From Pseudoduganella danionis (GTDB lineage Bacteria; Pseudomonadota; Gammaproteobacteria; Burkholderiales; Burkholderiaceae_D), in assembly GCF_009720775.1 (NCBI RefSeq), contig NZ_WNKW01000003.1, forward strand, positions 126,028-190,027: a stretch of 64,000 bases of DNA, read 5' to 3'. A program made the position numbers and the translations under genes. Positions 16,559 to 26,396 of this stretch are shown here, in pieces. Under the pieces are notes generated by a model, which saw nothing but the letters and a program-made list of their open reading frames with translations, had not been told where the DNA came from and made no database searches. Each line of letters starts with the position of its first letter. Position 1 is the stretch's first letter.

Positions 16559-18889
16559 TTACAGTTCGTAGTTCACGGTCAGGCGTACGGCGCGCGCATC
16601 CCCCTTGTACAGGAAGGCGCCCGAGCGGTACACGGCCGTGTAGTAGTCCTTGTTGCCGACGTTGAGCACATTCAGGCGCAGGTCGAAACGGCGGCTGAAG
16701 CGGTAGGCGGCAAACACGTCGTACACGGTGAAGGCCGGTACTGGCTGGGCGCATACGCCGTTGGTGTAGCCGGCTGCCGTATCGGGCTGGCCGCCGCAAC
16801 GGTCGCTCTCGTGGCGCGCTACGGCGCCATAGCTGAGGGCATCGGTCTGCTGGAATTTTAGCTGGGCCGAGAAGGACTTCTTGGCGAAGTTGGCCAGCGG
16901 CTTGCCGATATTCGTGGCCGTGGCCGAACCGAGTACTTCCGACTGCATGATGCTGCCGCCGATCTGACCCGACAGGCGCTCGGTGAAGTTACCGGCGACG
17001 CCCACTTCGAGACCGCGTACGCGGTTTTTGCCCGAGTTGAAGGTGCCGATCGTGTCGTAGTTGGCGCCTTCCATCACGTCTTTCTTGGTGGTCTGGAACA
17101 GGGCAGCGGTGGCCAGCAGTTTGTGGTCGAACAGGTCCCACTTGGTGCCCAGTTCGTAGTTGATCGAGGTTTCCGGCTTGGCGCCAGCGATCTTGCCGTC
17201 GTACAGCACGGCGCCGCCGTAGCCGCTGTTGGTGCCCGAATCGGCTTCGCCGCCGTTGATGTCCTGCGCACTGGCGACGCTAGCGTAGACGATGGCGTCC
17301 TTGGCGACCTTGTAGCTCAGGCCCAAGTGGCCGTTGACCAGCGTATCGTTGTAGCCGTAGTCGCCCGTGATCACGCCGGTGGTGTTGTTGCGGCGCACCA
17401 GATTCAGGTCGAAGTAGTCGGCACGGAGTCCGCCGAATGCGCTCAGTTTGTCCGTCAGGTCTACCGTGTCCATGGCCGTCAGCGCCACGGTCTTGACATG
17501 CCAGTCCTGATTCCAGCCCAGACGGGTGGCGCTGCGGCCGGCCAGCGTGTTCAGGTTGGCGTAGTTCTGGCCGTAGGCGTCGCTGAGGCAATAGGCATTC
17601 AGCGGGCCGACTATCGGCGTGTTATTGCCGACGGTGCGGCAATTGTAGGCGCCCGTGTTGGTGATCTGGTAGGTGCCGGACAGCACTTTGTGGTCGGTGT
17701 ATTCGGCACCGAAGATGAACTCGTGTTTGAGGCCGGCCAGTTCCTTGTCCCAGCGCAGATTGCTCTGGTGCGCGAAGTAATCGACTTCCTGCCAGCCCGT
17801 GTGGCCACCATCCAGCGCCGCTGCGGTGAAGGGCACGCTGTTGCTGCCGTTGTAGCGGGTGCCGATATTTGCGCCCGTGGTGACATAGGCGTTGCTGGAC
17901 TTGCCGTAGCGGGTCAGGCTGGTCAGCTTGAGTTGCGGTGCAATTTTCCAGTTGATGCGCGCGGTCAGCGTATCGACATCCGATTGCAGGAAGTCGCTGG
18001 TCTGGGCATACACGGGCACATTGGTGGCCGGTACGCGGTTGGGCACGCTGCCGACCAGATAGCCGCCCAGGTCGGGCATGTGGTCCTTGGTGCGCAGGCC
18101 GTAGTAGTCGGTGGTCAGGCTGAAGGTGTCGGAAGCTTCCCACAGGCCGGACAGGGCCAGACCGCTGCGGCTGCGGTTCGATGGCGCACGGCCCGGCACG
18201 TCTTCTTCACCCCACAGGATGTTGGCGCGCACGGCGAAGTTCTCGCCATAGCCACGGTTCACGTCCGAGGTGATGCGGCGTTGCGAATCGCTGCCTACGC
18301 CCATGGAGAAGCGGGTGAAGTCGTGATCCAGCGTGGCCTGCTTGGTGATGGCGTTGACGGCGCCGCCCGCCGTGCCGCGGCCGGCGAAGCTCGAATTGGG
18401 GCCTTTGGAAATTTCGATCTGTTCGACGGCGAAGCTTTCGCGCGTGCTCATGCCGGGGTCGCGCAGACCGTCGACGAATACGTCGCTGCGCGCTTCCTGA
18501 CCGCGGATGATGTAGCGGTCGCCGAAAGCGTTACCGTTTTCGCCCGTGCCCAGCGTGATGCCCGGTTGCGCGGCCAGAATCTGTTTCAGGTCGGTCAGGC
18601 CGGAGTCGTCGATGGCAGCCTTGGTAACCACGGAAATGGTCTGCGGGGTTTCTGCCAGCGGGCGGGTGTGGCGGCTATCACCCGAAGTCTTGGCCTTGTA
18701 AGGCGTACCGGCTTCGGCGTTGGGATTCGGGTCGAGGCGCTTACCGAGCACCAGCACTTCGCGCATGTCGACGGTCTTGTCGGTGGCGGCGGTCTGGGCC
18801 ACGGCTGCCAGCGGCAGCAGCATGGCGGTGGACAGGCCCATGGCCAGGCTGGTTTTTTGCATGCTGCGCAGGGCGCTATCCTGTTCCAT
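16559..18889 (-). CDS. TonB-dependent siderophore receptor (catecholate/Fiu type)
   Basis: Outer-membrane iron-siderophore receptor, 776 residues from ATG 18889. It has a signal peptide (AMGLSTAMLLPLAAVAQ) and the TonB box region (VLVLGKRLDPNPNAEAGTPY). The plug follows, with TISVVTKAAIDDSG, RYIIRGQEARSDVFVDGLRD and IEISKGPNSSFAGRGTAGGAVN, as in Fiu/FhuE-like receptors. The barrel ends VRLTVNYEL. Neither ATG (18889, 18862) has a clear ribosome site. A TTG at 18928 with GAGA nine to ten bases upstream is a real alternative. Neighbouring piuC and a candidate Fur site support iron-regulated uptake. Confidence 0.92.
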   Translation of the reverse strand: MEQDSALRSMQKTSLAMGLSTAMLLPLAAVAQTAATDKTVDMREVLVLGKRLDPNPNAEAGTPYKAKTSGDSRHTRPLAETPQTISVVTKAAIDDSGLTDLKQILAAQPGITLGTGENGNAFGDRYIIRGQEARSDVFVDGLRDPGMSTRESFAVEQIEISKGPNSSFAGRGTAGGAVNAITKQATLDHDFTRFSMGVGSDSQRRITSDVNRGYGENFAVRANILWGEEDVPGRAPSNRSRSGLALSGLWEASDTFSLTTDYYGLRTKDHMPDLGGYLVGSVPNRVPATNVPVYAQTSDFLQSDVDTLTARINWKIAPQLKLTSLTRYGKSSNAYVTTGANIGTRYNGSNSVPFTAAALDGGHTGWQEVDYFAHQSNLRWDKELAGLKHEFIFGAEYTDHKVLSGTYQITNTGAYNCRTVGNNTPIVGPLNAYCLSDAYGQNYANLNTLAGRSATRLGWNQDWHVKTVALTAMDTVDLTDKLSAFGGLRADYFDLNLVRRNNTTGVITGDYGYNDTLVNGHLGLSYKVAKDAIVYASVASAQDINGGEADSGTNSGYGGAVLYDGKIAGAKPETSINYELGTKWDLFDHKLLATAALFQTTKKDVMEGANYDTIGTFNSGKNRVRGLEVGVAGNFTERLSGQIGGSIMQSEVLGSATATNIGKPLANFAKKSFSAQLKFQQTDALSYGAVARHESDRCGGQPDTAAGYTNGVCAQPVPAFTVYDVFAAYRFSRRFDLRLNVLNVGNKDYYTAVYRSGAFLYKGDARAVRLTVNYEL

Positions 18890-19002
18890 GCGGATGCTGT
18901 GCGGGTGTTGGGCTTTCGGCTTGTTCAAAATAGTCGTCTCGAAAAAAGGGTGGGACGGAAATAAAGTTTGGCGAAGAGTATAAGCAGACTTAATGCGAAT
19001 GT

Positions 19003-19022
19003 AAATAGGAATTGATCTCATT
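19003..19022 (-). promoter_or_regulatory. Candidate Fur box upstream of the siderophore receptor
   Basis: The minus strand reads AATGAGATCAATTCCTATTT, similar to Fur boxes of betaproteobacteria (AATGAGAATnATTCTCATT form) but with several mismatches. A second weak half (AATGCGAATG) lies beside it at 18992-19001. It is placed 75 to 115 bases from the possible receptor starts, as expected for an iron-repressed promoter. Confidence 0.45.
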
Positions 19023-19119
19023 AACATCTTGGCTCTCATTTCCGTTTGCGGTGCGTACGACGTCAGAGCGGCGCTGGCGTACAATTGCCGTTTGACCAAG
19101 TTTGATAGGAGTGGGTGCG

Positions 19120-20100
19120 ATGCGTGCGATACAGATAGTTCAGCCTGGTGCGGCCGAGGTGCTGCAGCTATGCGAGCGGCCTATGCCCGTGGCCGGCGCC
19201 GGCGAAGTGCTGATCAAAGTGCATGCGGCGGGCATCAACCGGCCCGATGTGCTGCAGCGTAAAGGCCTGTACAACCCGCCGGCTGGCGCCTCCGATCTGC
19301 CGGGGCTGGAAGTGGCCGGCGAAATCGTCGACGGCGATCTGGACTACACCACATTTGATCTAGGCGATGCTGTGTGCGCGCTGGTGCAGGGCGGCGGCTA
19401 TGCCGAATACGTGGTGGCGCCGATCGAGCAGGTACTGCCCGTGCCCAAGGGCTGGAGCATGCTGGAAGCGGCCACCATTCCGGAAAACTACTTCACGGTC
19501 TGGAGCAATGTCTGGGACCGGGCGCGGCTGGCGGCTGGTGAAACGCTGCTGGTGCAGGGCGGTAGTTCCGGCATCGGCGTGACCGCCATCCAGCTCGCCA
19601 GCGCGCTGGGCCACCGTGTATTTGCCACCGCTGGCAGTGACGACAAGGTGGCGGCCTGCGTGAAACTCGGCGCCGAGCGCGGCATCAACTACCGCAGCGA
19701 AGACTTCGGCGCCGTGGTCAAGACGCTCACGGATGGCCGCGGTGTCGACGTGATTCTCGACATGGTGGGCGGTGATTACCTGCCGCGCGAAATCGACTGT
19801 CTGGCCGATGATGGCCGCATCGGCCTGATTGCCACGCTGGGCGGCTCCAAGGCTACCGTTGATATGGGGCAGGTACTGCGCCGCCGCCTGACCATCAGCG
19901 GCTCGACCCTGCGCCCCCGCTCGCCTGCTTTCAAGGGCGCGATTGCGCGCCAGTTGCTGGAAAAGGTCTGGCCGCTGTTGGCTACACGTAAGCTGCAACC
20001 GGTAATCTACGAAGTTTTCCCGCTGGAGCAGGCCGCCGCGGCACACGCTTTGATGGAGAGCAGCCAGCATGTGGGCAAGATCATGCTGCAGGTGATCTAG
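19120..20100 (+). CDS. NAD(P)H quinone oxidoreductase, PIG3-type zinc-free MDR enzyme
   Basis: Cytoplasmic medium-chain reductase of 326 residues. The start is ATG 19120 with AGGAG eight bases upstream. The N-terminal GroES-like domain contains AAGINRPDVLQRKGLYNPP, typical of the PIG3/TP53I3 group. The Rossmann domain has VQGGSSGIGVTAIQLA (about 141-156) as the NADPH site, then GVDVILDMVGGDYL. Zinc ligands are absent, as in quinone oxidoreductases. The ending HVGKIMLQV is family-typical. It lies about 100 bases before tpiA. The natural substrate is not evident. Confidence 0.92.
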   Translation: MRAIQIVQPGAAEVLQLCERPMPVAGAGEVLIKVHAAGINRPDVLQRKGLYNPPAGASDLPGLEVAGEIVDGDLDYTTFDLGDAVCALVQGGGYAEYVVAPIEQVLPVPKGWSMLEAATIPENYFTVWSNVWDRARLAAGETLLVQGGSSGIGVTAIQLASALGHRVFATAGSDDKVAACVKLGAERGINYRSEDFGAVVKTLTDGRGVDVILDMVGGDYLPREIDCLADDGRIGLIATLGGSKATVDMGQVLRRRLTISGSTLRPRSPAFKGAIARQLLEKVWPLLATRKLQPVIYEVFPLEQAAAAHALMESSQHVGKIMLQVI

Positions 20101-20199
20101 TCGATGCCAGTGTGGCGATCGCGGCACGCTGCCAGCCCGTCGTTTGACCGGTATTCCGGCAACGCGTTAAAATAACGGGTTATTGAATTTTAGGCTACT

Positions 20200-20946
20200 A
20201 TGCGACGCAAACTTGTCATCGGCAACTGGAAGATGAACGGCAACCGTGCCGCCAACTCCACTTTGCTGTCCGGTATACTGGCCGGTCTGAACGATTTCGG
20301 TGCTGACTGCGCAGTGTGCGTACCGGCGCCGTATCTGGCTCAATGTGAATCCCAGCTGCAGGGCAGTGCGGTAGCGTGGGGTGCGCAAGACCTCTCCGTA
20401 CACGCCAGCGGCGCCTACACGGGCGAAGTGGCAGCGGCCATGCTGGTGGACTTCGGTTGCCGCTATGTGCTGTGTGGCCACTCGGAACGTCGTGCCTACC
20501 ATCATGAAAGCAATGAACTGGTGGCACAGAAGGCCCGTGCCGCACTGGCCGCCGGCCTGACGCCGGTGGTGTGTGTGGGTGAAACGCTGGAGCAGCGCGA
20601 AGCGGGGCAAACGGCCGCCGTGATCGGCGCCCAACTGCAAGCCGTGCTGGATGTGCTGGAAAACAGCGAGCTGATCAAGATTGTGGTGGCTTACGAACCA
20701 GTCTGGGCCATTGGCACGGGCAAAACTGCAACACCGCAGATCGCGCAGGAAGCGCACGCGCTGCTGCGTGCGCAACTGGCAGCCAAGGATGCAGTCGCGG
20801 CGGCCAGCATGCAGATACTGTATGGCGGCAGCATGAAGCCGGAAAATGCCAAGGAACTGATGGCTCAGCCTGATATTGATGGCGGCCTGATAGGCGGTGC
20901 AGCTTTGAAGGCAGCGGATTTCCTCGGCATTATCCAGGCCGTTTAA
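20200..20946 (+). CDS. tpiA: Triosephosphate isomerase
   Basis: Cytoplasmic glycolytic TIM-barrel enzyme interconverting dihydroxyacetone phosphate and glyceraldehyde-3-phosphate. It has 248 residues, normal for the family. Landmarks: GNWKMNG with the catalytic lysine (residues 8-14), CGHSERR with the catalytic histidine (about 91-97), the signature [12 protein letters not shown] with the catalytic glutamate, and [10 protein letters not shown] as phosphate loop. The order tpiA-secG-tRNA-Leu-nuo is common in Burkholderiales and supports the taxonomic reading. Confidence 0.98.
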   Translation: MRRKLVIGNWKMNGNRAANSTLLSGILAGLNDFGADCAVCVPAPYLAQCESQLQGSAVAWGAQDLSVHASGAYTGEVAAAMLVDFGCRYVLCGHSERRAYHHESNELVAQKARAALAAGLTPVVCVGETLEQREAGQTAAVIGAQLQAVLDVLENSELIKIVVAYEPVWAIGTGKTATPQIAQEAHALLRAQLAAKDAVAAASMQILYGGSMKPENAKELMAQPDIDGGLIGGAALKAADFLGIIQAV

Positions 20947-21034
20947 ACCGCCGTATGCAAGGTATTAGCTGCGACGAATTAGCAGTGCAGCAGTAAATAG
21001 CAGTAAAAACATTTTTATTTTTGAATGGAATAGC

Positions 21035-21442
21035 ATGAACACTTTGTTCAATCTGGTTATCGTAGTTCAGGTTCTGTCGGCCATCGCCATCATCGGTCTG
21101 GTGCTGCTGCAGCATGGTAAGGGTGCCGATATGGGCGCCGCCTTCGGTTCGGGCGCTTCGGGCAGCCTGTTCGGTGCCACCGGCTCGTCGAACTTCATGT
21201 CCAAATCGACCGGCATCGCGGCCGCGATCTTCTTCAGCGCCACCCTCGCGCTGTCGTATATCTCGACCCAGCGTGGCGATACCGTCAGCGGCGGTGTAAT
21301 GGATAAAGCAGTGCCAGCAGCGCCAGCGCCTGCTGCGCCAGTCACCGGCACGGCAGCAATTCCGACCGCGCCAGCGGCTGCACCGGCAACGGCACCTGCT
21401 GCACCGGCCGCCAGCGGCCCGGCTGCTTCGATTCCGAAGTAA
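21035..21442 (+). CDS. secG: SecG, preprotein translocase subunit
   Basis: Small inner-membrane subunit of SecYEG, 135 residues. Two membrane helices are seen at about 3-23 (LVIVVQVLSAIAIIGLVLLQ) and 53-73, joined by the conserved cytoplasmic loop GKGADMGAAFGSGASGSLFGATGSS. The last 45 residues are an Ala/Pro-rich tail, longer than in E. coli SecG (110 residues) and probably disordered. It lies 88 bases after tpiA. Confidence 0.96.
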   Translation: MNTLFNLVIVVQVLSAIAIIGLVLLQHGKGADMGAAFGSGASGSLFGATGSSNFMSKSTGIAAAIFFSATLALSYISTQRGDTVSGGVMDKAVPAAPAPAAPVTGTAAIPTAPAAAPATAPAAPAASGPAASIPK

Positions 21443-21471
21443 GCCTGACGTAAGTTATAAGTTGTGACATT

Positions 21472-21490
21472 GCCGGCCTGATAAGCCGGC
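21472..21490 (+). terminator. Possible weak terminator hairpin after secG
   Basis: GCCGGC-CTGATAA-GCCGGC, thirty bases past the secG stop, followed by an AT-rich stretch (AATATTTT) but no clean T-run. It could end tpiA-secG transcription or stabilise the transcript. Confidence 0.4.
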
Positions 21491-21596
21491 TGCTGAATAT
21501 TTTGGCAGTTGTGGGTTTTTCTGCTCGAAAAAAACAATTCAATACGTATCTCAGCAAATATTTATCGTTTTTCGTCTTGTTTTAACGCAATTCGCA

Positions 21597-21625
21597 TTAA
21601 CAAGATTGTGAAAAAGCGTTAGAAT
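21597..21625 (+). promoter_or_regulatory. Promoter of the tRNA-Leu gene (sigma70-like)
   Basis: TTAACA (21597-21602) and TAGAAT (21620-21625) are 17 bases apart, close to TTGACA/TATAAT. The -10 ends 11 bases before the mature tRNA 5' end. Confidence 0.6.
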
Positions 21626-21636
21626 AATGGCCTAAC

Positions 21637-21721
21637 GCCGACGTGGTGAAATTGGTAGACACGCTATCTTGAGGGGGTAGTGGCGAAAGCTGTACGAGTT
21701 CGAGTCTCGTCGTCGGCACCA
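21637..21721 (+). tRNA. tRNA-Leu (anticodon GAG), CCA encoded
   Basis: 85 nt. Acceptor GCCGACG (21637-21643) pairs with CGTCGGC (21711-21717), and ACCA is encoded at the 3' end. The anticodon stem CTATC/GGTAG encloses loop TTGAGGG with anticodon GAG at 21671-21673. The T arm CGAGTTCGAGTCTCG is intact. A long variable arm is present, as expected for a class II leucine tRNA. Confidence 0.95.
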
Positions 21722-21731
21722 GAAATTCAAG

Positions 21732-21774
21732 GCCAGCATAAGGAGCACCGAAGTGACCCTAGGCTGGCTTTTTT
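21732..21774 (+). terminator. Probable Rho-independent terminator after tRNA-Leu
   Basis: GCCAGC (21732-21737) pairs with GCTGGC (21763-21768), an inner AGG/CCT pairing can extend it, and TTTTTT follows at 21769-21774. The loop is long (25 bases), so the strength is uncertain. Confidence 0.55.
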
Positions 21775-21894
21775 ACGAGGATGTGTCGTTCGATCCTGGT
21801 CTAAGTAGTTATACGATTGGGGCGAACGTTAAGCGCACCGCAAAACATCGCAGTGGGCCCTTTTAACTGACCGTTCAACATAAGCTCATCAATC

Positions 21895-22254
21895 GTGAAC
21901 CTCGAAAATTATCTCCCCGTCCTGCTGTTCATCCTCGTCGGTCTCGGCGTAGGCATACTCCCGCAAGTTCTCGGCCATCTGCTGGGCCCTAAACGCCCAG
22001 ATGCGGCTAAACTTTCCCCTTACGAGTGCGGTTTCGAAGCATTCGAAGATGCGCGCATGAAGTTCGACGTGCGCTACTACCTGATCGCAATTCTGTTTAT
22101 TTTGTTCGACCTGGAAACGGCATTCTTCTTCCCATGGGGCGTATCCATGCGCGAACTGGGCTGGGGCGGCTTCGTCACGATGATGGTGTTCATTGCTGAA
22201 TTCGTTGTCGGTTTTTGGTATATCTGGAAGAAAGGTGCCCTTGATTGGGAATAA
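21895..22254 (+). CDS. nuoA: NADH-quinone oxidoreductase subunit A
   Basis: Inner-membrane subunit of complex I, 119 residues. It has three membrane helices (about 6-27, 63-85, 90-110) and the conserved loop [22 protein letters not shown] whose cysteine lies at the quinone-site entrance. The start is GTG at 21895. It is the first gene of a complete nuoA-N operon, 3 bases before nuoB. No strong promoter stood out in the 120 bases upstream. Confidence 0.97.
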   Translation: MNLENYLPVLLFILVGLGVGILPQVLGHLLGPKRPDAAKLSPYECGFEAFEDARMKFDVRYYLIAILFILFDLETAFFFPWGVSMRELGWGGFVTMMVFIAEFVVGFWYIWKKGALDWE

Positions 22255-22257
22255 GCC

Positions 22258-22734
22258 ATGGCTATTGAAGGCGTATTAAACGAAGGTTTCATCACCACCT
22301 CGGCCGACAAGCTGATCAACTGGGCGCGTACGGGTTCCATGTTCCCGATGACGTTCGGTCTGGCCTGCTGCGCGGTTGAAATGATGCACGTGGGCGCGGC
22401 CCGTTACGATATGGACCGCTTCGGCGTTGTGTTCCGTCCTTCGCCACGTCAGTCCGACGTGATGATCGTGGCCGGCACGCTGTGCAACAAGATGGCCCCC
22501 GCACTGCGCAAGGTCTACGACCAGATGCCAGAGCCGCGCTGGGTGATCTCGATGGGCTCCTGCGCAAACGGCGGCGGCTACTATCACTACTCCTACTCTG
22601 TGGTGCGCGGTTGCGACCGCATCGTGCCGGTAGACGTCTACGTGCCGGGCTGCCCGCCTACGGCTGAGGCGCTGCTGTATGGCATCATGCAGCTGCAAAA
22701 CAAGATCAAGCGTACCAACACGATCGCACGCTAA
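22258..22734 (+). CDS. nuoB: NADH-quinone oxidoreductase subunit B
   Basis: Peripheral-arm subunit carrying the terminal cluster N2, 158 residues. Cluster cysteines are seen in [21 protein letters not shown] and [12 protein letters not shown]. The position next to nuoC/D matches its place beside the quinone-binding pocket. The stop is one base before the nuoC ATG. Confidence 0.98.
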   Translation: MAIEGVLNEGFITTSADKLINWARTGSMFPMTFGLACCAVEMMHVGAARYDMDRFGVVFRPSPRQSDVMIVAGTLCNKMAPALRKVYDQMPEPRWVISMGSCANGGGYYHYSYSVVRGCDRIVPVDVYVPGCPPTAEALLYGIMQLQNKIKRTNTIAR

Positions 22735-22735
22735 T

Positions 22736-23326
22736 ATGACTACACATTTAGAACAACTGCAAAACGCCCTCGGCACTGCCCTGGGCGATCGCGTTACTAC
22801 CACCGTTGCACTGGGTGAGATTACGCTGGTAGTGGCTGCGGCCGACTACTACGGCGTGATGCAGACCCTGCGCGACGATGCGACGCTGGGCTTCGACACC
22901 ATGATCGACCTGTGCGGCGTGGACTACTCGACCTACGGCGACGGTGCCTGGGACGGCCTGCGTTTCGCCGCCGTGACCCATCTGCTGTCCGTTCAGCACA
23001 ACTGGCGCGTGCGCGTGCGCGTGTTCGCACCGGACGACGATATGCCAGTGCTGGCTTCCATCGTGCCGCTGTGGCGTGCTGCCAACTGGTACGAGCGCGA
23101 AGCGTTCGACGTCATGGGCATCCTGTTCGAAGGCCACAACGACCTGCGCCGCATCCTGACCGACTACGGCTTCATCGGCCACCCGTTCCGCAAAGACTTC
23201 CCCGTATCGGGCTATGTCGAAATGCGCTACGACCCGGAACAGAAGCGCGTGATCTACCAGCCGGTCACCATCGAGCCACGTGAAAACGTGCCACGCGTGA
23301 TCCGCGAAGAAAATTACGGGAAGTGA
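22736..23326 (+). CDS. nuoC: NADH-quinone oxidoreductase subunit C
   Basis: 30-kDa-type subunit of the hydrophilic arm, 196 residues from ATG 22736 ([10 protein letters not shown]). The open frame extends upstream into nuoB, but that part is not homologous. The signature [29 protein letters not shown] is visible, shown here only as WYEREAFD and HNDLRRIL landmarks. nuoC and nuoD are separate genes, unlike the enterobacterial fusion. Confidence 0.97.
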   Translation: MTTHLEQLQNALGTALGDRVTTTVALGEITLVVAAADYYGVMQTLRDDATLGFDTMIDLCGVDYSTYGDGAWDGLRFAAVTHLLSVQHNWRVRVRVFAPDDDMPVLASIVPLWRAANWYEREAFDVMGILFEGHNDLRRILTDYGFIGHPFRKDFPVSGYVEMRYDPEQKRVIYQPVTIEPRENVPRVIREENYGK

Positions 23327-23329
23327 CAC

Positions 23330-24583
23330 ATGGCAGAGATTAAAAATTACACCCTGAACTTTGGTCCGCAGCACCCGGCAGCGCACGGCGTGCTGCGTCT
23401 GGTGCTGGAACTGGACGGCGAAGTGATCCAGCGCGCCGACCCGCACATCGGCCTGCTGCACCGCGGCACCGAGAAGCTGGCCGAGCAGAAGACCTTCCTG
23501 CAGTCCGTGCCTTATATGGACCGTCTGGACTACGTTTCGATGATGTGCAACGAGCACGCCTATGTGATGGCCATCGAAAAGCTGCTGGGCGTGGAAGTGC
23601 CACTGCGTGCCCAGTACATCCGCGTGATGTTCGACGAAATCACCCGTATCCTGAACCACCTGATGTGGCTGGGCGCGCACGCGCTCGACGTCGGTGCGAT
23701 GGGTCCGTTCCTGTACTGCTTCCGCGATCGTGAAGACCTGTTCGACTGCTACGAAGCCGTGTCCGGCGCGCGTATGCACGCAGCCTACTACCGTCCGGGC
23801 GGCGTGTACCGCGACCTGCCCGATGCGATGCCGCAGCACCGTCCGTCGATCATCCGTTCGGCCAAGGCGATCAGCAAACTCAACGAAAATCGTCAGGGTT
23901 CGCTGCTGGACTTCATCGAAGACTTCACCCGTCGTTTCCCGACCTACGTCGACGAATACGAAACCCTGCTGACCGACAACCGTATCTGGAAACAGCGTAC
24001 CGTCGGCATCGGCGTGGTCTCGCCGGAAGATGCGAAAGCCATGGGCTTTACGGGCGCCATGCTGCGCGGTTCGGGCGTGGCCTGGGACTTGCGCAAGCAC
24101 CAGCCTTACGAAGTCTACGATCTGATGGACTTCGATATTCCAGTCGGCACCAACGGCGATTGCTATGACCGCTATCTGGTGCGCGTGGAAGAACTGCGTC
24201 AGTCCAACCGCATCATCAAACAGTGCGTGGAATGGCTGCGTAATAATCCGGGTCCTGTCATGACCGACAACCGCAAGGTTGCGCCTCCGGGCCGCGTCGA
24301 CATGAAGACCAATATGGAATCGCTGATTCACCACTTCAAGCTGTTTACCGAAGGCTTCCACGTCCCACCGGGCGAGGTGTACAGCGCGGTGGAACATCCG
24401 AAGGGCGAATTCGGCATCTATCTGGTTTCCGATGGCGCCAACAAGCCGTACCGCATGAAGCTGCGCGCACCTGACTACGCGCACTTGCAGTCGCTCGATG
24501 AAATGGCGCGTGGCCACATGATCGCCGACGCCGTGACCATCATTGGTACGCAAGATATCGTGTTCGGCAGTATTGACCGCTAA
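23330..24583 (+). CDS. nuoD: NADH-quinone oxidoreductase subunit D
   Basis: 49-kDa-type subunit, 417 residues, related to the large subunit of NiFe hydrogenases. It forms the quinone cavity with NuoB. Landmarks: [14 protein letters not shown] near residue 10-23, [29 protein letters not shown] and the C-terminal DIVFGSIDR. All are family-standard and no key residue is missing. Confidence 0.98.
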   Translation: MAEIKNYTLNFGPQHPAAHGVLRLVLELDGEVIQRADPHIGLLHRGTEKLAEQKTFLQSVPYMDRLDYVSMMCNEHAYVMAIEKLLGVEVPLRAQYIRVMFDEITRILNHLMWLGAHALDVGAMGPFLYCFRDREDLFDCYEAVSGARMHAAYYRPGGVYRDLPDAMPQHRPSIIRSAKAISKLNENRQGSLLDFIEDFTRRFPTYVDEYETLLTDNRIWKQRTVGIGVVSPEDAKAMGFTGAMLRGSGVAWDLRKHQPYEVYDLMDFDIPVGTNGDCYDRYLVRVEELRQSNRIIKQCVEWLRNNPGPVMTDNRKVAPPGRVDMKTNMESLIHHFKLFTEGFHVPPGEVYSAVEHPKGEFGIYLVSDGANKPYRMKLRAPDYAHLQSLDEMARGHMIADAVTIIGTQDIVFGSIDR

Positions 24584-24602
24584 GTCCGAGAGGCAGAAAA
24601 GT

Positions 24603-25082
24603 ATGTTGTTATCTGAGCAGTGTTATAAAAAAATCGACCGCGAGCTGGCGAAATACCCAGACGACCAGCGTCAATCGGCCGTGATGGCTGCGCTGGCCCA
24701 CGCGCAAGTAGAACTGGGCTGGGTCTCGCCGGAAGTCATGCAGGAACTGGCTGACTACATCCGCATGCCGGCCATCGCCGTGCAGGAAGTGGCCACTTTC
24801 TACAATATGTACAACCTCAAGCCGGTCGGCAAGCACAAGATCACCGTGTGCACCAACCTGCCTTGCGCTCTGTCGGGCGGTGTACGCGCCGGCGAGCACC
24901 TCAAGGACAAGCTGGGCATCGACTACCGTGGCACCACGGAAGATGGCGAGTTCACGCTGATCGAGGGCGAGTGCATGGGCGCCTGCGGCGACGCACCGGT
25001 GCTGCTGGTGAACAATCACCGCATGTGCAGCAAAATGAGCAATGAGAAAATCGACGCACTGGTGGAGGAGCTGAAGAAATGA
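24603..25082 (+). CDS. nuoE: NADH-quinone oxidoreductase subunit E
   Basis: 24-kDa-type subunit with a thioredoxin-like fold and a [2Fe-2S] cluster N1a, 159 residues from ATG 24603. Cluster ligands are in CTNLPCAL and [11 protein letters not shown]. The upstream in-frame extension overlaps the nuoD end and is not used. The stop overlaps the nuoF ATG (ATGA). Confidence 0.97.
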   Translation: MLLSEQCYKKIDRELAKYPDDQRQSAVMAALAHAQVELGWVSPEVMQELADYIRMPAIAVQEVATFYNMYNLKPVGKHKITVCTNLPCALSGGVRAGEHLKDKLGIDYRGTTEDGEFTLIEGECMGACGDAPVLLVNNHRMCSKMSNEKIDALVEELKK

Positions 25083-26374
25083 CCTCCCTGCATAACCGTC
25101 ACATCGACCCCGTCATTCTCGCCGGCCTGGACGGCAAGAACTGGCATCTGGAAGACTACGTCAAGCGCGGTGGTTACAGCGCGCTGCGCCGCATTCTGGA
25201 AGAGAAAATCACCCCCGAGCAGATCATCGCCGACCTGAAAGCGTCGTCGCTGCGCGGCCGTGGTGGTGCAGGCTTCCCGACCGGTCTGAAGTGGAGCTTC
25301 ATGCCACGCCAGTTCCCCGGCCAGAAATACCTCGTCTGCAACTCGGACGAAGGCGAACCGGGTACGTTCAAAGACCGCGACATTCTGCGCTACAACCCCC
25401 ATGCACTGATCGAAGGCATGGCCATCGGCGCTTACGCGATGGGCATCACGGTCGGTTACAACTACATCCACGGTGAAATCTTCGAGGTGTACAGCCTGTT
25501 CGAAGATGCACTGGAAGAAGCCCGCGCGGCTGGCTTCCTGGGTGACAAGATCATGGGCAGCGATTTCAGCTTCCAGCTGCACGCGCACCATGGTTATGGC
25601 GCTTACATCTGCGGCGAAGAAACCGCGCTGCTGGAATCGCTGGAAGGCAAAAAAGGCCAGCCACGCTTCAAGCCGCCTTTCCCTGCGTCGTTCGGTCTGT
25701 ATGGCAAGCCAACCACGATTAACAACACCGAGACCTTTGCTGCCGTTCCGTTCATCCTGAATATGGGTCCGGAAAAATATCTGGGCATGGGTCGTCCAAA
25801 CAACGGCGGTTCCAAGATCTTCTCGATCTCGGGCGACGTTGAGCTGCCGGGCAACTACGAAGTACCGCTGGGTACGCCGTTTGCCAAACTGCTGGAACTG
25901 GCAGGCGGTATGCGCGGCGGTAAAAAGATCAAAGCCGTTATCCCGGGTGGTTCGTCCGCTCCGGTGATCCGCGGCGAAGTGATGATGAACACCGACCTCG
26001 ATTACGATTCGATCTCCAAAGCGGGTTCGATGCTGGGTTCGGGCGCCGTCATCGTCATGGACGAAACGCGTTGCATGGTCAAGGCGATGGAACGTCTGGC
26101 TTATTTCTACTTCGAAGAATCGTGCGGTCAGTGCACCCCATGCCGTGAAGGTACGGGCTGGATGTACCGTATGATCCACCGGATTGAAAACGGTCAGGGT
26201 CGTCCTTCGGATCTGGATGTGCTGAACTCGATCTGCGACAACATTCAGGGCCGCACTATCTGCGCTCTGGGTGATGCGGCAGCAATGCCTATGCGCGCGT
26301 TCATCAAGCAATTCCGCGAAGAATTTGAATATCACGTCGAGCACAAGCGCTGCTTAGTGCCCGCTTACATTTAA
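25079..26374 (+). CDS. nuoF: NADH-quinone oxidoreductase subunit F
   Basis: 51-kDa-type subunit binding NADH and FMN, 431 residues, the electron entry point of complex I. Visible sites: [13 protein letters not shown] (NADH loop), [12 protein letters not shown] (FMN region), and [12 protein letters not shown] with the distal cysteine for cluster N3. It is coupled to nuoE by a 4-base overlap. Confidence 0.98.
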   Translation: MTSLHNRHIDPVILAGLDGKNWHLEDYVKRGGYSALRRILEEKITPEQIIADLKASSLRGRGGAGFPTGLKWSFMPRQFPGQKYLVCNSDEGEPGTFKDRDILRYNPHALIEGMAIGAYAMGITVGYNYIHGEIFEVYSLFEDALEEARAAGFLGDKIMGSDFSFQLHAHHGYGAYICGEETALLESLEGKKGQPRFKPPFPASFGLYGKPTTINNTETFAAVPFILNMGPEKYLGMGRPNNGGSKIFSISGDVELPGNYEVPLGTPFAKLLELAGGMRGGKKIKAVIPGGSSAPVIRGEVMMNTDLDYDSISKAGSMLGSGAVIVMDETRCMVKAMERLAYFYFEESCGQCTPCREGTGWMYRMIHRIENGQGRPSDLDVLNSICDNIQGRTICALGDAAAMPMRAFIKQFREEFEYHVEHKRCLVPAYI

Positions 26375-26396
26375 GCTGCGTCAGGTAACGATCACC

